64,000 nucleotides of DNA, from the NCBI RefSeq assembly GCF_004362145.1, contig NZ_SNXC01000015.1, forward strand, positions 124,001 through 188,000, written 5' to 3'. Positions 34,823-45,266 of the stretch are shown here, piece by piece. This DNA is from Marinomonas balearica (GTDB lineage: Bacteria; Pseudomonadota; Gammaproteobacteria; Pseudomonadales; Marinomonadaceae). The position numbers were made by a program, and so were the translations under genes. Under the pieces are notes generated by a model. That model searched no databases. It was not told the DNA's origin and saw nothing but the letters and a program-made list of their open reading frames with translations. How positions within the stretch are numbered: position 1 is the stretch's first letter; each line of letters starts with the position of its first letter.

Positions 34823-36077
34823 TTTGATCGTCCTTATTAAGGTTACAGTACAAGAGCTTGTCGAAATCTATTGCAGCGCTGTGGGCGCTATGAACCCATT
34901 GATCTTTGAATGTTTCTCCGAAAATGAGCAGTTTAAAATGCCTGCTGTTTTGCGCTACTTGCATTAAAAATCGGTATGACCCTCTGTCAGGGCAAAGCTC
35001 GCCATTAACCAACAAAGTAAAGGCATCATAGGAGGAGCAATTTTCGATGAAGTGTTTTTGATCGTTGCGGTTGTTAATGCGTTGCAAAGCGATACCATTT
35101 ACCTCGCTGCTAGCCCACTCGAAACCAAAAAGAGGCGGTTTAAAATCAGAGGGTAAGGCTTGTTTTATGTTAAAACGAGCAGGTGAGGCGTTAGTATTTT
35201 GATTAGGGTCTGGATCAAGAACAACGGTTTGATGTTGCTCTCTTTGCGCAATGTGGTCTTCTTTTAATGAACGCCTTATTGTCTGAGAAATTGATAGTTT
35301 GTATTTAATGCCAAATAAAATCGCCAAAAATAGTCTAGGAACAACGCCATATAAAACGAGACTAAACAGAATTAGGTACGCCCATTTTTGTTGAAGTGCG
35401 GGTAATCTTTCGGGGTTAGAAATGACACTAAGTTGCACCTCAAGCCCATTAGGAACGGATAAACCTAATAGGTTAGGTAAGGTACTCAGTAGCTGTGTAA
35501 ATGATTGGAAATCAGCATGACTAAGAAGGGTTGTTTCCCAGACAAAATGAACCTCGTGAGTGATCAAAAAGACAGTGATGCTCGCCAAACCACCTGTTAG
35601 GTAGCATAGCCAAGCAGAGTGCATAATTGCGCTTGTTATCCATTTGCCATTTTGGTTTGACAGATGCAGTCTTTGGTAGGCTATAACAGTGTTTCGTTCT
35701 ACTCTAATAAGGTGAGAGCAGAGTTGGATGATCGACTGGATGCAACGATGCCAATGGTTATTTGTTGACGGTCGCATTAGGCTCGTAATAAACCATAACG
35801 CCATGCTAAATGTGTTGGCACCTAATAAGAGCAATAAAAGCCAAAAAACATTGATTTTATTGCCATTACTTAGATCAAAGGTACTGGGAGCGATCGACAG
35901 CCCAAGAAGAAGTGCAATGCCCAACACGAGAAGAGAAACCGTCTTTTTCACAGCCTCTAATTTCTCAAACGCGGGCTTATAATTCAGATCAAAAAACGCA
36001 ATTGCCTCGTCTGATTTACGTGTTGTTTTTGATTCATTCAGTTCTTTGAGCAGTGCAAGTTTCTCGCTGTCTTTCAT
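34812..36077 (-). CDS. DUF2868 membrane protein, partner of the DUF3482 GTPase
   Basis: The 421-aa protein has four clear membrane segments: about residues 44-64, 76-100, 155-175 and 235-258. A long cytoplasmic C-terminal domain follows. The pattern FDLNYKPAFEKLEAVK at the N-terminus and LWFITSLM fit DUF2868. Function is unknown. It is transcribed first and its 3' end overlaps the GTPase start, so stoichiometric expression of the pair is likely. Confidence 0.82.
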   Translation of the reverse strand: MKDSEKLALLKELNESKTTRKSDEAIAFFDLNYKPAFEKLEAVKKTVSLLVLGIALLLGLSIAPSTFDLSNGNKINVFWLLLLLLGANTFSMALWFITSLMRPSTNNHWHRCIQSIIQLCSHLIRVERNTVIAYQRLHLSNQNGKWITSAIMHSAWLCYLTGGLASITVFLITHEVHFVWETTLLSHADFQSFTQLLSTLPNLLGLSVPNGLEVQLSVISNPERLPALQQKWAYLILFSLVLYGVVPRLFLAILFGIKYKLSISQTIRRSLKEDHIAQREQHQTVVLDPDPNQNTNASPARFNIKQALPSDFKPPLFGFEWASSEVNGIALQRINNRNDQKHFIENCSSYDAFTLLVNGELCPDRGSYRFLMQVAQNSRHFKLLIFGETFKDQWVHSAHSAAIDFDKLLYCNLNKDDQSAD

Positions 36078-36126
36078 AGATATGGCTTAATGTGTTAGCG
36101 CTGATACCAGCGTTGTGTAATGGCTT

Positions 36127-37386
36127 TTATCCACTCTTGCTATTTGACAGTGACACTTTGCTTAGAAGCTTGGCCGGCTGCTTTTGCATAAGGATCTTAC
36201 CTTTTCTGATGTTTAAAAGCACATCACCCTGATTTCTCAATACGCTGTAGTCGTCGAACCCGCTCAATAAAATAGCGTTTGCAGGGTTTCCTACTTTTAT
36301 TCCGTACTTTTCCAGTTTTAGTGTTTTAGCGCTGTTGTCTGAAATAAAATCCAATGCACTGACAAAATCATCATATCCCATCATCTGGCAGATATGCAGA
36401 CCTGAATCCAGCGTTCTGAGTAATTTTCCATTGCCAAGTGAATACCACGGATCAAAGATGGAATCTTGAGCAAAACTCACGTTCAGTCCCGCTTCATTGA
36501 GTTCTTTAACGCGTGTTACGCCGCGACGTTTAGGGTAGGTATCAAAGCGCCCTTGAAGATGAATGCTTTCCGTCGGGCATGAGATAAAATTAATCCCTGA
36601 ATGTTTCAACAGTCTAAACAGTTTAGAGCAGTAGGCGTTGTCGTAGGAATGCATGGCCGTGGTATGGCTGGCGGTCACTCTGTCACCAATGCCATGATTG
36701 AGTGCCTCGTATGCCAGAAACTCAAGAAAGCGTGAATTAGGGTCGTCAATTTCGTCACAGTGAACGTCGATGAGCCTGTCGTATTTGAGTGCCAATTGAA
36801 CCAAATATTTGACAGATTGCTCACCAAGCTCGCGAGTGTATTCAAAGTGTGGGATGCCGCCCACCACATCCGCGCCAATTTCCATCGCTTCTTCCATGAG
36901 CTTTTTACCGTTCAAAAAAGACGGAATCCCTTCTTGGGGAAACGCAACAACTTGAATGTCTAATGTCTCTTTTAGCTCATCTCGCATGGCGCATAGGGTT
37001 TTGAGAGCGACAAGTGATGGGTCTGTTGTGTCAACGTGTGTCCTAATGTGTTGGACACCTTGCTCAATTAGAAGCTCAAGAGTTTCGGTTACGCGTTCTC
37101 TAATATCTGTTTCGTTGAGCATAGGTTTACGCTGTGACCAGCGTTCGATGCCTTCGAATAGTGTTCCGCTTCGGTTCCATTCAGGTTCACCAGCGGTGAG
37201 CGCGGCGTCCAAGTGGATATGAGGCTCGACAAATGGAGCGCATAGAAGATTGCCGTCAGCGTTGATATCAGAGGGGTTAGCAGTAGCAGCTCCGACTTGC
37301 TTTTCAATTGCGGTGAACACCCCGTTGCTTATTCTGACAGTGTATAGAGCGTCCTTTTTTCTCAATCGAGCATTAACAATGTTCAT
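36127..37386 (-). CDS. codA: Cytosine deaminase-like amidohydrolase with altered active site
   Basis: The 419-aa protein aligns by eye with E. coli CodA at an offset of five residues. Metal and catalytic residues kept are H56, H58, H209, E212, H241 and D308, and Q151 (CodA Q156). However the FGHDD segment of CodA reads FAQDS here: CodA Asp314 is Ser309, and His312 and Gly311 are Gln and Ala. Asp314 helps define pyrimidine specificity in E. coli, so the substrate may be another aminopyrimidine, isoguanine or an s-triazine-like amide. No codB transporter is adjacent. The enzyme class is secure, the substrate is not. Confidence 0.78.
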   Translation of the reverse strand: MNIVNARLRKKDALYTVRISNGVFTAIEKQVGAATANPSDINADGNLLCAPFVEPHIHLDAALTAGEPEWNRSGTLFEGIERWSQRKPMLNETDIRERVTETLELLIEQGVQHIRTHVDTTDPSLVALKTLCAMRDELKETLDIQVVAFPQEGIPSFLNGKKLMEEAMEIGADVVGGIPHFEYTRELGEQSVKYLVQLALKYDRLIDVHCDEIDDPNSRFLEFLAYEALNHGIGDRVTASHTTAMHSYDNAYCSKLFRLLKHSGINFISCPTESIHLQGRFDTYPKRRGVTRVKELNEAGLNVSFAQDSIFDPWYSLGNGKLLRTLDSGLHICQMMGYDDFVSALDFISDNSAKTLKLEKYGIKVGNPANAILLSGFDDYSVLRNQGDVLLNIRKGKILMQKQPAKLLSKVSLSNSKSG

Positions 37387-37731
37387 CTCTTTCCCCTATA
37401 AAATCAATCAATAGTCTTGATACAGTAAATCATATGGTATGAGCTAGGTGAATATTTGTAATCGAAATTATGAACGATTTGTTATGTAACTGTGTTTGTT
37501 TTTTTAGCTTAGATCGATAAAAGTCCTTATATTACACAGGGGTATCTTGTTTTTTTGTAGGTTTTTTCCTACGAATATTGTAGGAAAGTGATGTTGGTAG
37601 ATGTAGGTAAAGGTGTTGAGTTTTGTAAGCAATAATGATGACTCATGTAGGGATATGTTAGTGCCTATTGTGAGCAAATTTTCACTTATTTAAACTGCAA
37701 TTGTAACTAACAACTGATGAAGGTAATGGCT
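37387..37731. other. Intergenic region between codA-like gene and chemoreceptor
   Basis: This gene-free region holds promoters for two divergent genes. TGTAGG occurs at 37556, 37579, 37602 and 37646 on the + strand, and a TTTCCTAC/GTAGGAAA inverted repeat lies at 37565-37587. No convincing flagellar sigma-28 promoter was found. Confidence 0.45.
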
Positions 37732-39345
37732 ATGCGCTTACAGTCGATAAGAACAAAAATAACCGCGCCCATATTATTGCTTGCTGTTATTCTGGTCGGA
37801 ACGTTTGCTGTGATGACTTCTTTAATTGAGACTCAAAAATCAGCAATGAGTCGCCAAGCTGAAAACTACTTTGAAGCGGTTACAGTCGTATTAAATGCAG
37901 ACCGTGATTTTTACCAAGCACGACTTGCAATGGAGCAACTAATAGAAAAAAAAGGCTCTTTTGACGAACTGTTTACAGACTTTGATGAGAATGCTCAGCA
38001 AGTAATTGATCGATTTAATTTTTATCGAGAGCACGTTGAAGAATATCCAGAATTGTACAAAGATTTCCAAAACTTTGATTCGTTGTTTTCTGAATGGCGA
38101 TCACAAAGTGCTGCGCTTTTGAAAAGCAGTCAATCAGGTATAGACGTTACAGATGAGCTTGCATCATCTGACAAAAAATTCTCAGATCTCAGAGGCATTT
38201 TAGACAAAGCGGGTGAAGTCGTTGGTCTTCATGCTAAGCAAGACGGTAAGGAAATACAGGATCTTGTGAACTCAAGAGAAATGCTCAGTATTGTCGCGAT
38301 TGCTATTACGTTGGTGATTGTATTCCTGTTTGGTCTGATTGTACCAAAACAAATTGCGGGTCGAGCGAACGGTCTTGCGGTGCGAATTCGTGAAATTGCA
38401 GAAGGTGATGGTGATCTGACTCAGCGTATTAATTCATCGGCGAAAGATGAATTAGGCGACTTAGCAAACGAGTTCGACAACTTTGTTGAACGTTTGCGAG
38501 GCATTATTACAACGATCCAAACTCAAGCTCATTCGTTGGGTGGTATGACGGGAGAGCTTAACAGCGCCTCAAGTCGTACAGCAGGTGTGACAGAAGCCTT
38601 GGTTAATGCTTCTAACTCTATTGTGAGTGCCGGACATGAAATGAGTATGGCCAACCAACAAATGTCGGATGTTGCTAGCGAGACAGCAAATGAGTCGCAA
38701 AATTCCAATCAGCTAGCGGAGCAAGGTATCACCGCCGTCAATGGTTCTAACAGTGCAATTAGAGGGTTAGTGCTCGACATTGATGATGCCTTAACAAGAT
38801 CCGATGAACTGCAAAAAAGCTCTGAAGCCATTGCCTCGGTTCTTGAAGTGATTCGAAATATTGCAGAGCAGACGAATTTATTGGCGCTAAACGCGGCAAT
38901 AGAAGCGGCTCGTGCCGGTGAACAAGGTCGTGGTTTTGCTGTTGTTGCGGATGAGGTTCGAACGCTTGCTACTCGAACTCAAGACAGTACCAATGAGATC
39001 GAATCGATGATTGAGCAGTTAAAAGTTAACGTATCAGAATCGTCTAAAGCGATACAAAACAGTCGTTCCAATGCAGACAAAACCGTATCGAATTTTGATG
39101 AAGTAATACGTATATTTGGTTCGTTGCAAGAGTCATTCGGTAAGGTTCAAGAGATGGCTGCGCAAACCGCACAAGCGACACAAGAGCAGGCGATTGTGTC
39201 AAATGATATCAATGAGAATTTAAATTCATTGAAAGGGCAGTCTGATGAAGTTCAATCCGTCGCTGACGTGATCCAAACACAATCGACTCAGATCTCAGAC
39301 CTTTACCAAGCACTGAATGTGCAAGTCGGTAGCTTTAAAGTCTAA
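37732..39345 (+). CDS. Methyl-accepting chemotaxis protein
   Basis: I start at ATG 37732 (537 aa), which has GAAGG eight bases upstream; an in-frame ATG lies at 37717. Helices at about 8-30 and 187-209 flank a roughly 155-residue all-helical periplasmic sensor (four-helix-bundle type). HAMP follows, then the signalling hairpin with the invariant tip [20 protein letters not shown] and [10 protein letters not shown]. No C-terminal CheR-docking pentapeptide is seen. The ligand is unknown. A strong terminator follows. Confidence 0.93.
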   Translation: MRLQSIRTKITAPILLLAVILVGTFAVMTSLIETQKSAMSRQAENYFEAVTVVLNADRDFYQARLAMEQLIEKKGSFDELFTDFDENAQQVIDRFNFYREHVEEYPELYKDFQNFDSLFSEWRSQSAALLKSSQSGIDVTDELASSDKKFSDLRGILDKAGEVVGLHAKQDGKEIQDLVNSREMLSIVAIAITLVIVFLFGLIVPKQIAGRANGLAVRIREIAEGDGDLTQRINSSAKDELGDLANEFDNFVERLRGIITTIQTQAHSLGGMTGELNSASSRTAGVTEALVNASNSIVSAGHEMSMANQQMSDVASETANESQNSNQLAEQGITAVNGSNSAIRGLVLDIDDALTRSDELQKSSEAIASVLEVIRNIAEQTNLLALNAAIEAARAGEQGRGFAVVADEVRTLATRTQDSTNEIESMIEQLKVNVSESSKAIQNSRSNADKTVSNFDEVIRIFGSLQESFGKVQEMAAQTAQATQEQAIVSNDINENLNSLKGQSDEVQSVADVIQTQSTQISDLYQALNVQVGSFKV

Positions 39346-39377
39346 GAGCTAAAGTGATGTAAGAACTGGCGAGATTA

Positions 39378-39416
39378 AAAAAAGCGCTTCGGGTGTAAAA
39401 CCAGAAGCGCTTTTTT
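39378..39416. terminator. Bidirectional terminator between the chemoreceptor gene and ettA
   Basis: AAAAAAGCGCTTC (39378-39390) pairs perfectly with GAAGCGCTTTTTT (39404-39416). A/T tracts on both sides serve both convergent genes. Confidence 0.88.
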
Positions 39417-39446
39417 ATTGCTGAGTTTTAAACACTAAAAATTGTA

Positions 39447-41108
39447 TTACGCGTCAATCTTCTTGTATTTAATACGAGTAGGTGTTGCGTCATTACCGGT
39501 ACGATTCTTGTAGTCGGCCTCGTATTCCTGATAGTTTCCTTCAAAGAAAACCGCTTTAGAATCACCTTCGTAGGCTAGAATATGAGTCGCGATACGGTCT
39601 AGGAACCAACGGTCATGGGAAATCACAATGGCAGCGCCCGGGAAGGCCAATAACGCATCTTCCAATGAACGTAAGGTTTCGACGTCTAGGTCGTTGGTCG
39701 GCTCATCCAGTAGCAAGACGTTGCCACCTTCTTTAAGTAACTTAGCCAAGTGCAAACGGTTACGCTCACCACCAGACAAGTGCTTAACGAATTTCTGTTG
39801 ATCGGAGCCTTTAAAATTAAAGCGACCAATGTAAGCACGAGCCGGCACTTTGTAGTTGTGAACCGTGATCATGTCTTGACCATCCGAAATTTCTTCGAAG
39901 ACGGTTTTGTCACCATCTAATTCACGCATTTGGTCAACGTAAGCCAGTTGAACTGTGTCGCCTAAAGTCACGGTGCCAGTATCGGGTTTTTCGGTGCCAG
40001 CGATCATTTTAAACAGCGTTGATTTACCGGCTCCGTTACCACCAACGACTCCAACAATCGCGCCTTGTGGTACGACCATGTTGAAATCTTCTAGTAGCAT
40101 CTTATGTTCGAAGCTCTTGCTCACGCCTTCGATTTCGATGACTTTAGAACCAAGGCGAGGGCCAGGTGGAATGTACAATTCGTTGGTTTCGTTACGATCT
40201 TGGAACTCTTGAGAGTTCATTTCTTCGAAACGAGCTAAACGCGCTTTGGACTTAGACTGACGACCTTTGGCGTTTTGACGAACCCATTCAAGCTCAGATT
40301 TAATGGCTTTTTGATGAGAGGCTTGTTGTTTCGCTTCTTGTTCCAAACGAGCATCTTTTTGTTCTAACCAAGAAGAGTAGTTACCTTCGTATGGAATACC
40401 GTGACCACGGTCCAATTCCAAAATCCAACCCGCTGCATTATCTAAGAAATAACGGTCGTGGGTAATGGCGACCACGGTACCTGGGTAATCTTTCAAGAAG
40501 CGTTCTAACCACGCTACAGACTCTGCATCCAAGTGGTTGGTAGGCTCATCTAGAAGAATCATGTCTGGTTTGTCGAGTAATAAACGACACAGTGCCACAC
40601 GACGACGTTCACCACCTGAAAGGTGCTCGACGTTCGCTTCCCAAGGTGGCAGGCGAAGTGCTTCTGCTGCAACTTCCAAGGCGCGTTCTAAATTGTGGCC
40701 TTCTTTTGCTTCGATCAAGGCTTCCAATTGACCCTGCTCTTTTGCCAACGCATCGAAATCAGCATCGGGTTCAGCGTATTCAGCGTATACTGCATCTAAG
40801 CGCGCCATGGCCTCGATGACATCAGCGAAGGCTTCTTCAACGATGCCGCGAACGTTTTTAGTCGGATCAAGGTGTGGTTCTTGCTCCAAGTAGCCGATTT
40901 TAATGCCCGGCATCGGACGTGCTTCGCCATTATGTTCGGTATCCACACCCGCCATGATACGCAATAACGTCGATTTACCTGATCCATTCAAACCAAGTAC
41001 ACCGATTTTTGCACCGGGGAAGAAAGAGAGAGAGATGTCTTTAAGGATTTCGCGTTTTGGGGGAACGATTTTCCCAACACGATTCATGCTGTATACAAAC
41101 TGTGCCAT
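39447..41108 (-). CDS. ettA: Energy-dependent translational throttle protein EttA (ABC-F)
   Basis: The 553-aa protein has two ABC ATPase domains: Walker A GLNGSGKSTLL with signature LSGGERRRVALCRLL, and GGNGAGKSTLF with LSGGERNRLHLAKLL. There are no membrane segments. The linker between them carries the charged ABC-F P-site tRNA interaction region. The length matches EttA. By family it binds the ribosomal E site and gates entry into elongation according to the ATP/ADP ratio. It is a single-gene transcript. Confidence 0.94.
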   Translation of the reverse strand: MAQFVYSMNRVGKIVPPKREILKDISLSFFPGAKIGVLGLNGSGKSTLLRIMAGVDTEHNGEARPMPGIKIGYLEQEPHLDPTKNVRGIVEEAFADVIEAMARLDAVYAEYAEPDADFDALAKEQGQLEALIEAKEGHNLERALEVAAEALRLPPWEANVEHLSGGERRRVALCRLLLDKPDMILLDEPTNHLDAESVAWLERFLKDYPGTVVAITHDRYFLDNAAGWILELDRGHGIPYEGNYSSWLEQKDARLEQEAKQQASHQKAIKSELEWVRQNAKGRQSKSKARLARFEEMNSQEFQDRNETNELYIPPGPRLGSKVIEIEGVSKSFEHKMLLEDFNMVVPQGAIVGVVGGNGAGKSTLFKMIAGTEKPDTGTVTLGDTVQLAYVDQMRELDGDKTVFEEISDGQDMITVHNYKVPARAYIGRFNFKGSDQQKFVKHLSGGERNRLHLAKLLKEGGNVLLLDEPTNDLDVETLRSLEDALLAFPGAAIVISHDRWFLDRIATHILAYEGDSKAVFFEGNYQEYEADYKNRTGNDATPTRIKYKKIDA

Positions 41109-41351
41109 AAGCTTTTGTCTGTTCCTATTGGGTTGCTTGCAAATTTAAAAGAAGTCAGATTAGCCACTAATTGTGTCAATTAATGGCCCAGAATAGTCGT
41201 TTAGGATAGCACAGCGTAGCAATCTCGTAACGGGGAAGTTACTAAGAAACGCGGGTCATGTTGTTCTGTTGTTGGCAACTTTGTTCTATCTGGTTTTTCC
41301 CTTCAAAATAGTGCCCAGCGAACTGAAATGTCCGACCAATTAAAAAAAGCC

Positions 41352-42257
41352 TCAATCAAAAATAATGATCGCTGATCCTATTACAACGAGCAAGGCGCCC
41401 ATCCAAGCGCCAAACGCGGGGCGTATTTTAGTAGTGAGCCAAAGTCCGGGTAAAACCAGAACAGGAACGGTGGCAGAGAGAGTCATTACAATGCCGACGT
41501 TTGCGTTACCGATGCCCCACACTAAAATGCTCATACCAAGTACCATGCCAATCGTTGCCATACCTGCGAGCTTGAAGAAGTATTGAATTGGAATGGCCTT
41601 TAGCGGGCTGAGTTCAGGAGAAAGCCTTGGGCGGTAATACGCTAAAAAAACCAGCAACAGTGCGGTCGCGCCCACGGTCACCCGAAAAGCGGACACCGCG
41701 AAAGGGTCTGCTCCAGCTAACAGAGCGGGTTTGGCAAGGAGCGCTCCACTGGCCTGCCCAACGGCGCCTCCGAATGCAAGGAAAATCCCGACCCAAAGTC
41801 GCCCTTTCGTTTGTTCCCATTCATGGGCTGAGCCACGTTTACCGAACAAAATGGAGACAACAACGCCAAGTAAGACGATCGCGCAAGCCACCAGCTCTAA
41901 AAAGGACAGTGTTTCGGACAAGAATAACCAGCTAAGCAGTATGGATACAGGCGCATTGGTGGCAAAGATAACACCGGCTCTTCGGGGTCCTAAGCGGTGT
42001 ACAGCGTTAAAAAGCATGGTGTCACCCAAAAATATACCGATAAACCCTGACAGTGCTAACGGCAGTGCGTAATCCCATAAAGTCGGGTCAAACCGCTGCT
42101 GAATAAGGCAAACTGTAATAAGAATCACACTCGCGATAGAGATGCGTATTACATTAAAGCGCGTTGTGCCGAAATGCTTTATTAGGCCCGGTGCCATGAG
42201 GCTGGTGCTTGTCCAGCAAAGAGCGGCAATTAAACCGGATAACTCTCCAAGTAACAT
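41352..42257 (-). CDS. EamA/DMT-superfamily transporter
   Basis: The 301-aa protein has ten hydrophobic helices in two EamA repeats. FLGDTMLFNAVHRLGPRRAGVIFATNAPVSILLSWLFLSE is not quoted in full family terms, but segments LGPRRAGVIF and SWLFLSE are typical. It is an inner-membrane drug/metabolite transporter of unknown substrate, distinct from the EamA gene at 25927. It is divergent from nrdR with a 116-bp shared promoter region. Confidence 0.85.
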   Translation of the reverse strand: MLLGELSGLIAALCWTSTSLMAPGLIKHFGTTRFNVIRISIASVILITVCLIQQRFDPTLWDYALPLALSGFIGIFLGDTMLFNAVHRLGPRRAGVIFATNAPVSILLSWLFLSETLSFLELVACAIVLLGVVVSILFGKRGSAHEWEQTKGRLWVGIFLAFGGAVGQASGALLAKPALLAGADPFAVSAFRVTVGATALLLVFLAYYRPRLSPELSPLKAIPIQYFFKLAGMATIGMVLGMSILVWGIGNANVGIVMTLSATVPVLVLPGLWLTTKIRPAFGAWMGALLVVIGSAIIIFD

Positions 42258-42373
42258 CTGTTCTAATCCTCAATGTTCGCTTTCTATCGTTGGGTTCGGT
42301 TGATATCATTTGGTTTAGCACAAGCTCCAATTGGAGAGCTTTTAATGTACACCAACTAAATGATGGATGAATC

Positions 42374-42841
42374 ATGCGTTGCCCATTTTGCGGAGCTCAA
42401 GATACCAAAGTTCTTGATTCGCGTCTTGTTTCTGAAGGCGCACAAGTTCGGCGACGTCGTACTTGCAACGAATGTCAGGAACGCTTCACGACGTTCGAAA
42501 TAGCAGAATTACAAATGCCAAAACTGATAAAAAGTGATGGCAGTCGAGTGCCCTTTGATGATGAAAAATTACGTCAGGGCATTCTTAAAGCAATCGAGAA
42601 AAGACCGGTAAGCATCGAAGATGTAGAAACGGCGATCGCTCGAATTAAAGAGCAAATGCAGGCAACAGGCGAACGTGAGATTGCGTCTCGCTGGTTGGGC
42701 GAAGCCGTGATGGATCAACTAAAGCAACTTGATCAGGTTGCCTATGTGCGTTTTGCCTCCGTTTACAGAAGCTTCAAAGACATCAGTGAGTTTCGTGAAG
42801 AGATTGAGCGATTAGAGAGCGGTAACCCGAAAACCAATTAA
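42374..42841 (+). CDS. nrdR: Transcriptional regulator NrdR
   Basis: The 155-aa protein has the zinc ribbon MRCPFCG with [11 protein letters not shown], then an ATP-cone domain ([21 protein letters not shown]). It represses ribonucleotide reductase operons according to dATP/ATP. The position directly before ribD is the usual gammaproteobacterial arrangement. I saw no clear NrdR box in the 116 bp upstream. Confidence 0.96.
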   Translation: MRCPFCGAQDTKVLDSRLVSEGAQVRRRRTCNECQERFTTFEIAELQMPKLIKSDGSRVPFDDEKLRQGILKAIEKRPVSIEDVETAIARIKEQMQATGEREIASRWLGEAVMDQLKQLDQVAYVRFASVYRSFKDISEFREEIERLESGNPKTN

Positions 42842-42859
42842 CAGCAGACGCGACAACAA

Positions 42860-44011
42860 ATGAGCAACCCGATGCAGAAACACATTGAATTCATGAGTAA
42901 AGCTATAAAGCTTGCTCAAAAAGGGACGTATACGACTCACCCAAACCCTCGCGTAGGATGTGTGATTGTAAAAGGTGAGCAAATTATCGGCTCCGGCTTC
43001 CATGTACGAGCGGGAGAAGGTCATGCAGAAGTTAATGCACTTGCGAGCGCAACGCAGAGTGTCGAAGGTGCGACGGCTTATGTGACGTTGGAACCGTGCA
43101 GTCATCAAGGTAAAACACCTCCTTGCGCAGATGCTTTAATTGCTGCTGGAATTGCGACAGTGGTTTACGGAATGCAGGATCCAAACCCTCAGGTTGCAGG
43201 ACAAGGTTTGAAAAAACTGAAAAAGGCAGGCATTGAAGTTATCGGCCCAGTGTTAGAAAACGAATGTGCTCAGCTTAATCCGGGTTTTAATAAAAGGATG
43301 AGTGAAGGCTTACCTTATATTCGTGTGAAAATGGCGATGAGTTTGGACGGCCGCACAGCTATGGAATCGGGTGAAAGCCAATGGATAACAGGCTCCGCAG
43401 CGCGCCTTGATGTTCAGAGATTACGTGCTCAAAGCGACGCAATTGTTACTGGAATTGGTTCGGTCATTGTTGATAACCCAAGTATGACCGTTCGAATTGA
43501 TTGCGATGATCAAGAGGTTGATTCAACGTCAGTACGTCAGCCGCTTAGAGTCATTATGGACACCGCTTTGTCGATTCCCCCTGAAGCGAAGATTCTAAAA
43601 CCGGGTAAAGAAACATTGATGTTTTGTGTCGAAGAAGACATTGAGCAGGAACACTACAATGCGCTGAAAAAATCTGGGGTAAATATCGAGTTTGCACCTG
43701 TTGGTGAAGATGGCCGTATGGATTTAATCGAATGCATGGGCGTACTTGCTGATCAAGGCATTAACGAAGTGCTGGTTGAAACCGGAGCAGAGCTTGCAGG
43801 CGCATTTTTACAAGACGGGTTGGTGGATGAGCTGATTGTCTACGTTGCGCCGAAATTACTGGGCTCAGACGCACGACCGTTAATGCGTCTACCGATTGAA
43901 GCAATGAAAGATGCCGTGGATTTAGAGTTTGAATCGGTGCGACCTGTAGGGAATGATCTTAGAATTGTGTATCGACCAAAATATTTGGATGATGCTCTTT
44001 TAGAGGAATAA
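42860..44011 (+). CDS. ribD: Bifunctional diaminohydroxyphosphoribosylaminopyrimidine deaminase / reductase
   Basis: The 383-aa protein has an N-terminal deaminase domain with zinc ligands in GHAEVNAL and PCSHQGKTPPCADAL (about residues 54-90). The C-terminal RibD reductase domain begins near YIRVKMAMSLDGRTAM and includes WITGSAARLDVQRLR. It catalyses the second and third steps of riboflavin synthesis. It lies 18 nt after nrdR. The gene that usually follows, ribE (riboflavin synthase alpha), is absent; ribB comes next. Confidence 0.95.
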   Translation: MSNPMQKHIEFMSKAIKLAQKGTYTTHPNPRVGCVIVKGEQIIGSGFHVRAGEGHAEVNALASATQSVEGATAYVTLEPCSHQGKTPPCADALIAAGIATVVYGMQDPNPQVAGQGLKKLKKAGIEVIGPVLENECAQLNPGFNKRMSEGLPYIRVKMAMSLDGRTAMESGESQWITGSAARLDVQRLRAQSDAIVTGIGSVIVDNPSMTVRIDCDDQEVDSTSVRQPLRVIMDTALSIPPEAKILKPGKETLMFCVEEDIEQEHYNALKKSGVNIEFAPVGEDGRMDLIECMGVLADQGINEVLVETGAELAGAFLQDGLVDELIVYVAPKLLGSDARPLMRLPIEAMKDAVDLEFESVRPVGNDLRIVYRPKYLDDALLEE

Positions 44012-44095
44012 TGACTCACCTTCAGTGAGATCGCGGTTTCTAATCAATTATTGAACTATAGTGCTATTAAAGAGTGCAAAAAGAAGACTTTGAAA

Positions 44096-45259
44096 ATGGC
44101 TCTAAATTCGATTGAAGAGATTCTGTCAGATATGCGTCTGGGTAAGATGGTTATCTTGATGGATGATGAAGACCGCGAAAATGAAGGCGACATTATTGTT
44201 CCTGCTCAGTGTGTCACGGCTGAGATCATTAACTTCATGGCCGTGCATGCGCGTGGATTGATTTGTCTAACGCTAACCCCAGAGCGTTGCCAGCAGCTTA
44301 ATTTACCATTAATGGTAAACCGCAATGGCGCCGCTTTCAGCACAAACTTTACCGTGTCTATTGAAGCTGCTGACGGGGTTACAACGGGTATCTCAGCAGC
44401 AGATCGAGCATTGACAGTAAAGCGGGCGGTAATGGCAAACGCCAAGCCGGACGATATCGTGCAGCCCGGCCATGTATTCCCTCTAATGTCCAAACCTGGA
44501 GGGGTTTTGAGTCGAGCGGGTCACACTGAAGCAGGTTGTGATTTAGCGCGTTTAGCGGGTTATGAACCGGCCTCTGTTATCGTTGAAGTTATAAATGATG
44601 ATGGAACGATGGCAAGAAGATCAGATTTAGAGAAGTTTGCCGAGAAACATAGGATAAAAGTTGGTACAATCGCCGACCTGATACACTATCGCACGCTAAA
44701 CGAAACAACAGTTGTTCGGGAGTCTGAACAAGTGGTGAATACGGAGGCGGGTGATTTTAATCTGATTACCTACCGAGACACTGTACAAGACCTGTCCCAT
44801 TTGGCGTTTGTCAAAGGAAAGCCAAGTGATGCTGAACCTACATTGGTTCGTGTGCATGTGGTGGATCCTGCTCGGGACTTTGCCAATATTGTGCGCGAAG
44901 ATGGTTCATTGAGTTGGACGATGTCGAATGCGTTGCAGTACATTGCAGCAAACGGCGAAGGTGTTGTCGTGTTAGTAGATGTATCGGATAAACAGACGGA
45001 TTTGGCGATGAATTTTGTGTCAGCACTGACGCCTCAATCAGGCAAAAATGCTGACAAAAGTGGTTCTGGAACCTATTTAACTGTAGGAACTGGTTCGCAA
45101 ATATTGCGGGATCTGGGAATTCGAAAAATGCGATTACTCAGCTCACCCAAAAAATATTCTCTAGCGGGCTTTGATTTAGAAGCCGTAGAGTTTATCCCGT
45201 ATTCATCAGACATGGGGTCTGGTCAGCATTTTGATAGCAGCGACACGCTACAAGAGTGA
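44096..45259 (+). CDS. ribB: 3,4-dihydroxy-2-butanone-4-phosphate synthase with degenerate GTP cyclohydrolase II domain
   Basis: I place the start at ATG 44096 (387 aa); upstream in-frame codons lack homology. Residues 1-200 are a complete DHBP synthase: [50 protein letters not shown]. Residues 205-387 keep the RibA fold ([33 protein letters not shown]) but have no cysteine at all, so the CxnCxC zinc site needed for GTP ring opening is gone. This matches the RibBX type described in proteobacteria. A separate ribA must supply the first pathway step. Confidence 0.93.
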   Translation: MALNSIEEILSDMRLGKMVILMDDEDRENEGDIIVPAQCVTAEIINFMAVHARGLICLTLTPERCQQLNLPLMVNRNGAAFSTNFTVSIEAADGVTTGISAADRALTVKRAVMANAKPDDIVQPGHVFPLMSKPGGVLSRAGHTEAGCDLARLAGYEPASVIVEVINDDGTMARRSDLEKFAEKHRIKVGTIADLIHYRTLNETTVVRESEQVVNTEAGDFNLITYRDTVQDLSHLAFVKGKPSDAEPTLVRVHVVDPARDFANIVREDGSLSWTMSNALQYIAANGEGVVVLVDVSDKQTDLAMNFVSALTPQSGKNADKSGSGTYLTVGTGSQILRDLGIRKMRLLSSPKKYSLAGFDLEAVEFIPYSSDMGSGQHFDSSDTLQE

Positions 45260-45266
45260 GGCAAAT

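Noticed and set aside
44696-45259. Functional GTP cyclohydrolase II activity in the RibB fusion
   Set aside because: No cysteine is present in the C-terminal domain, so the essential zinc site is absent.
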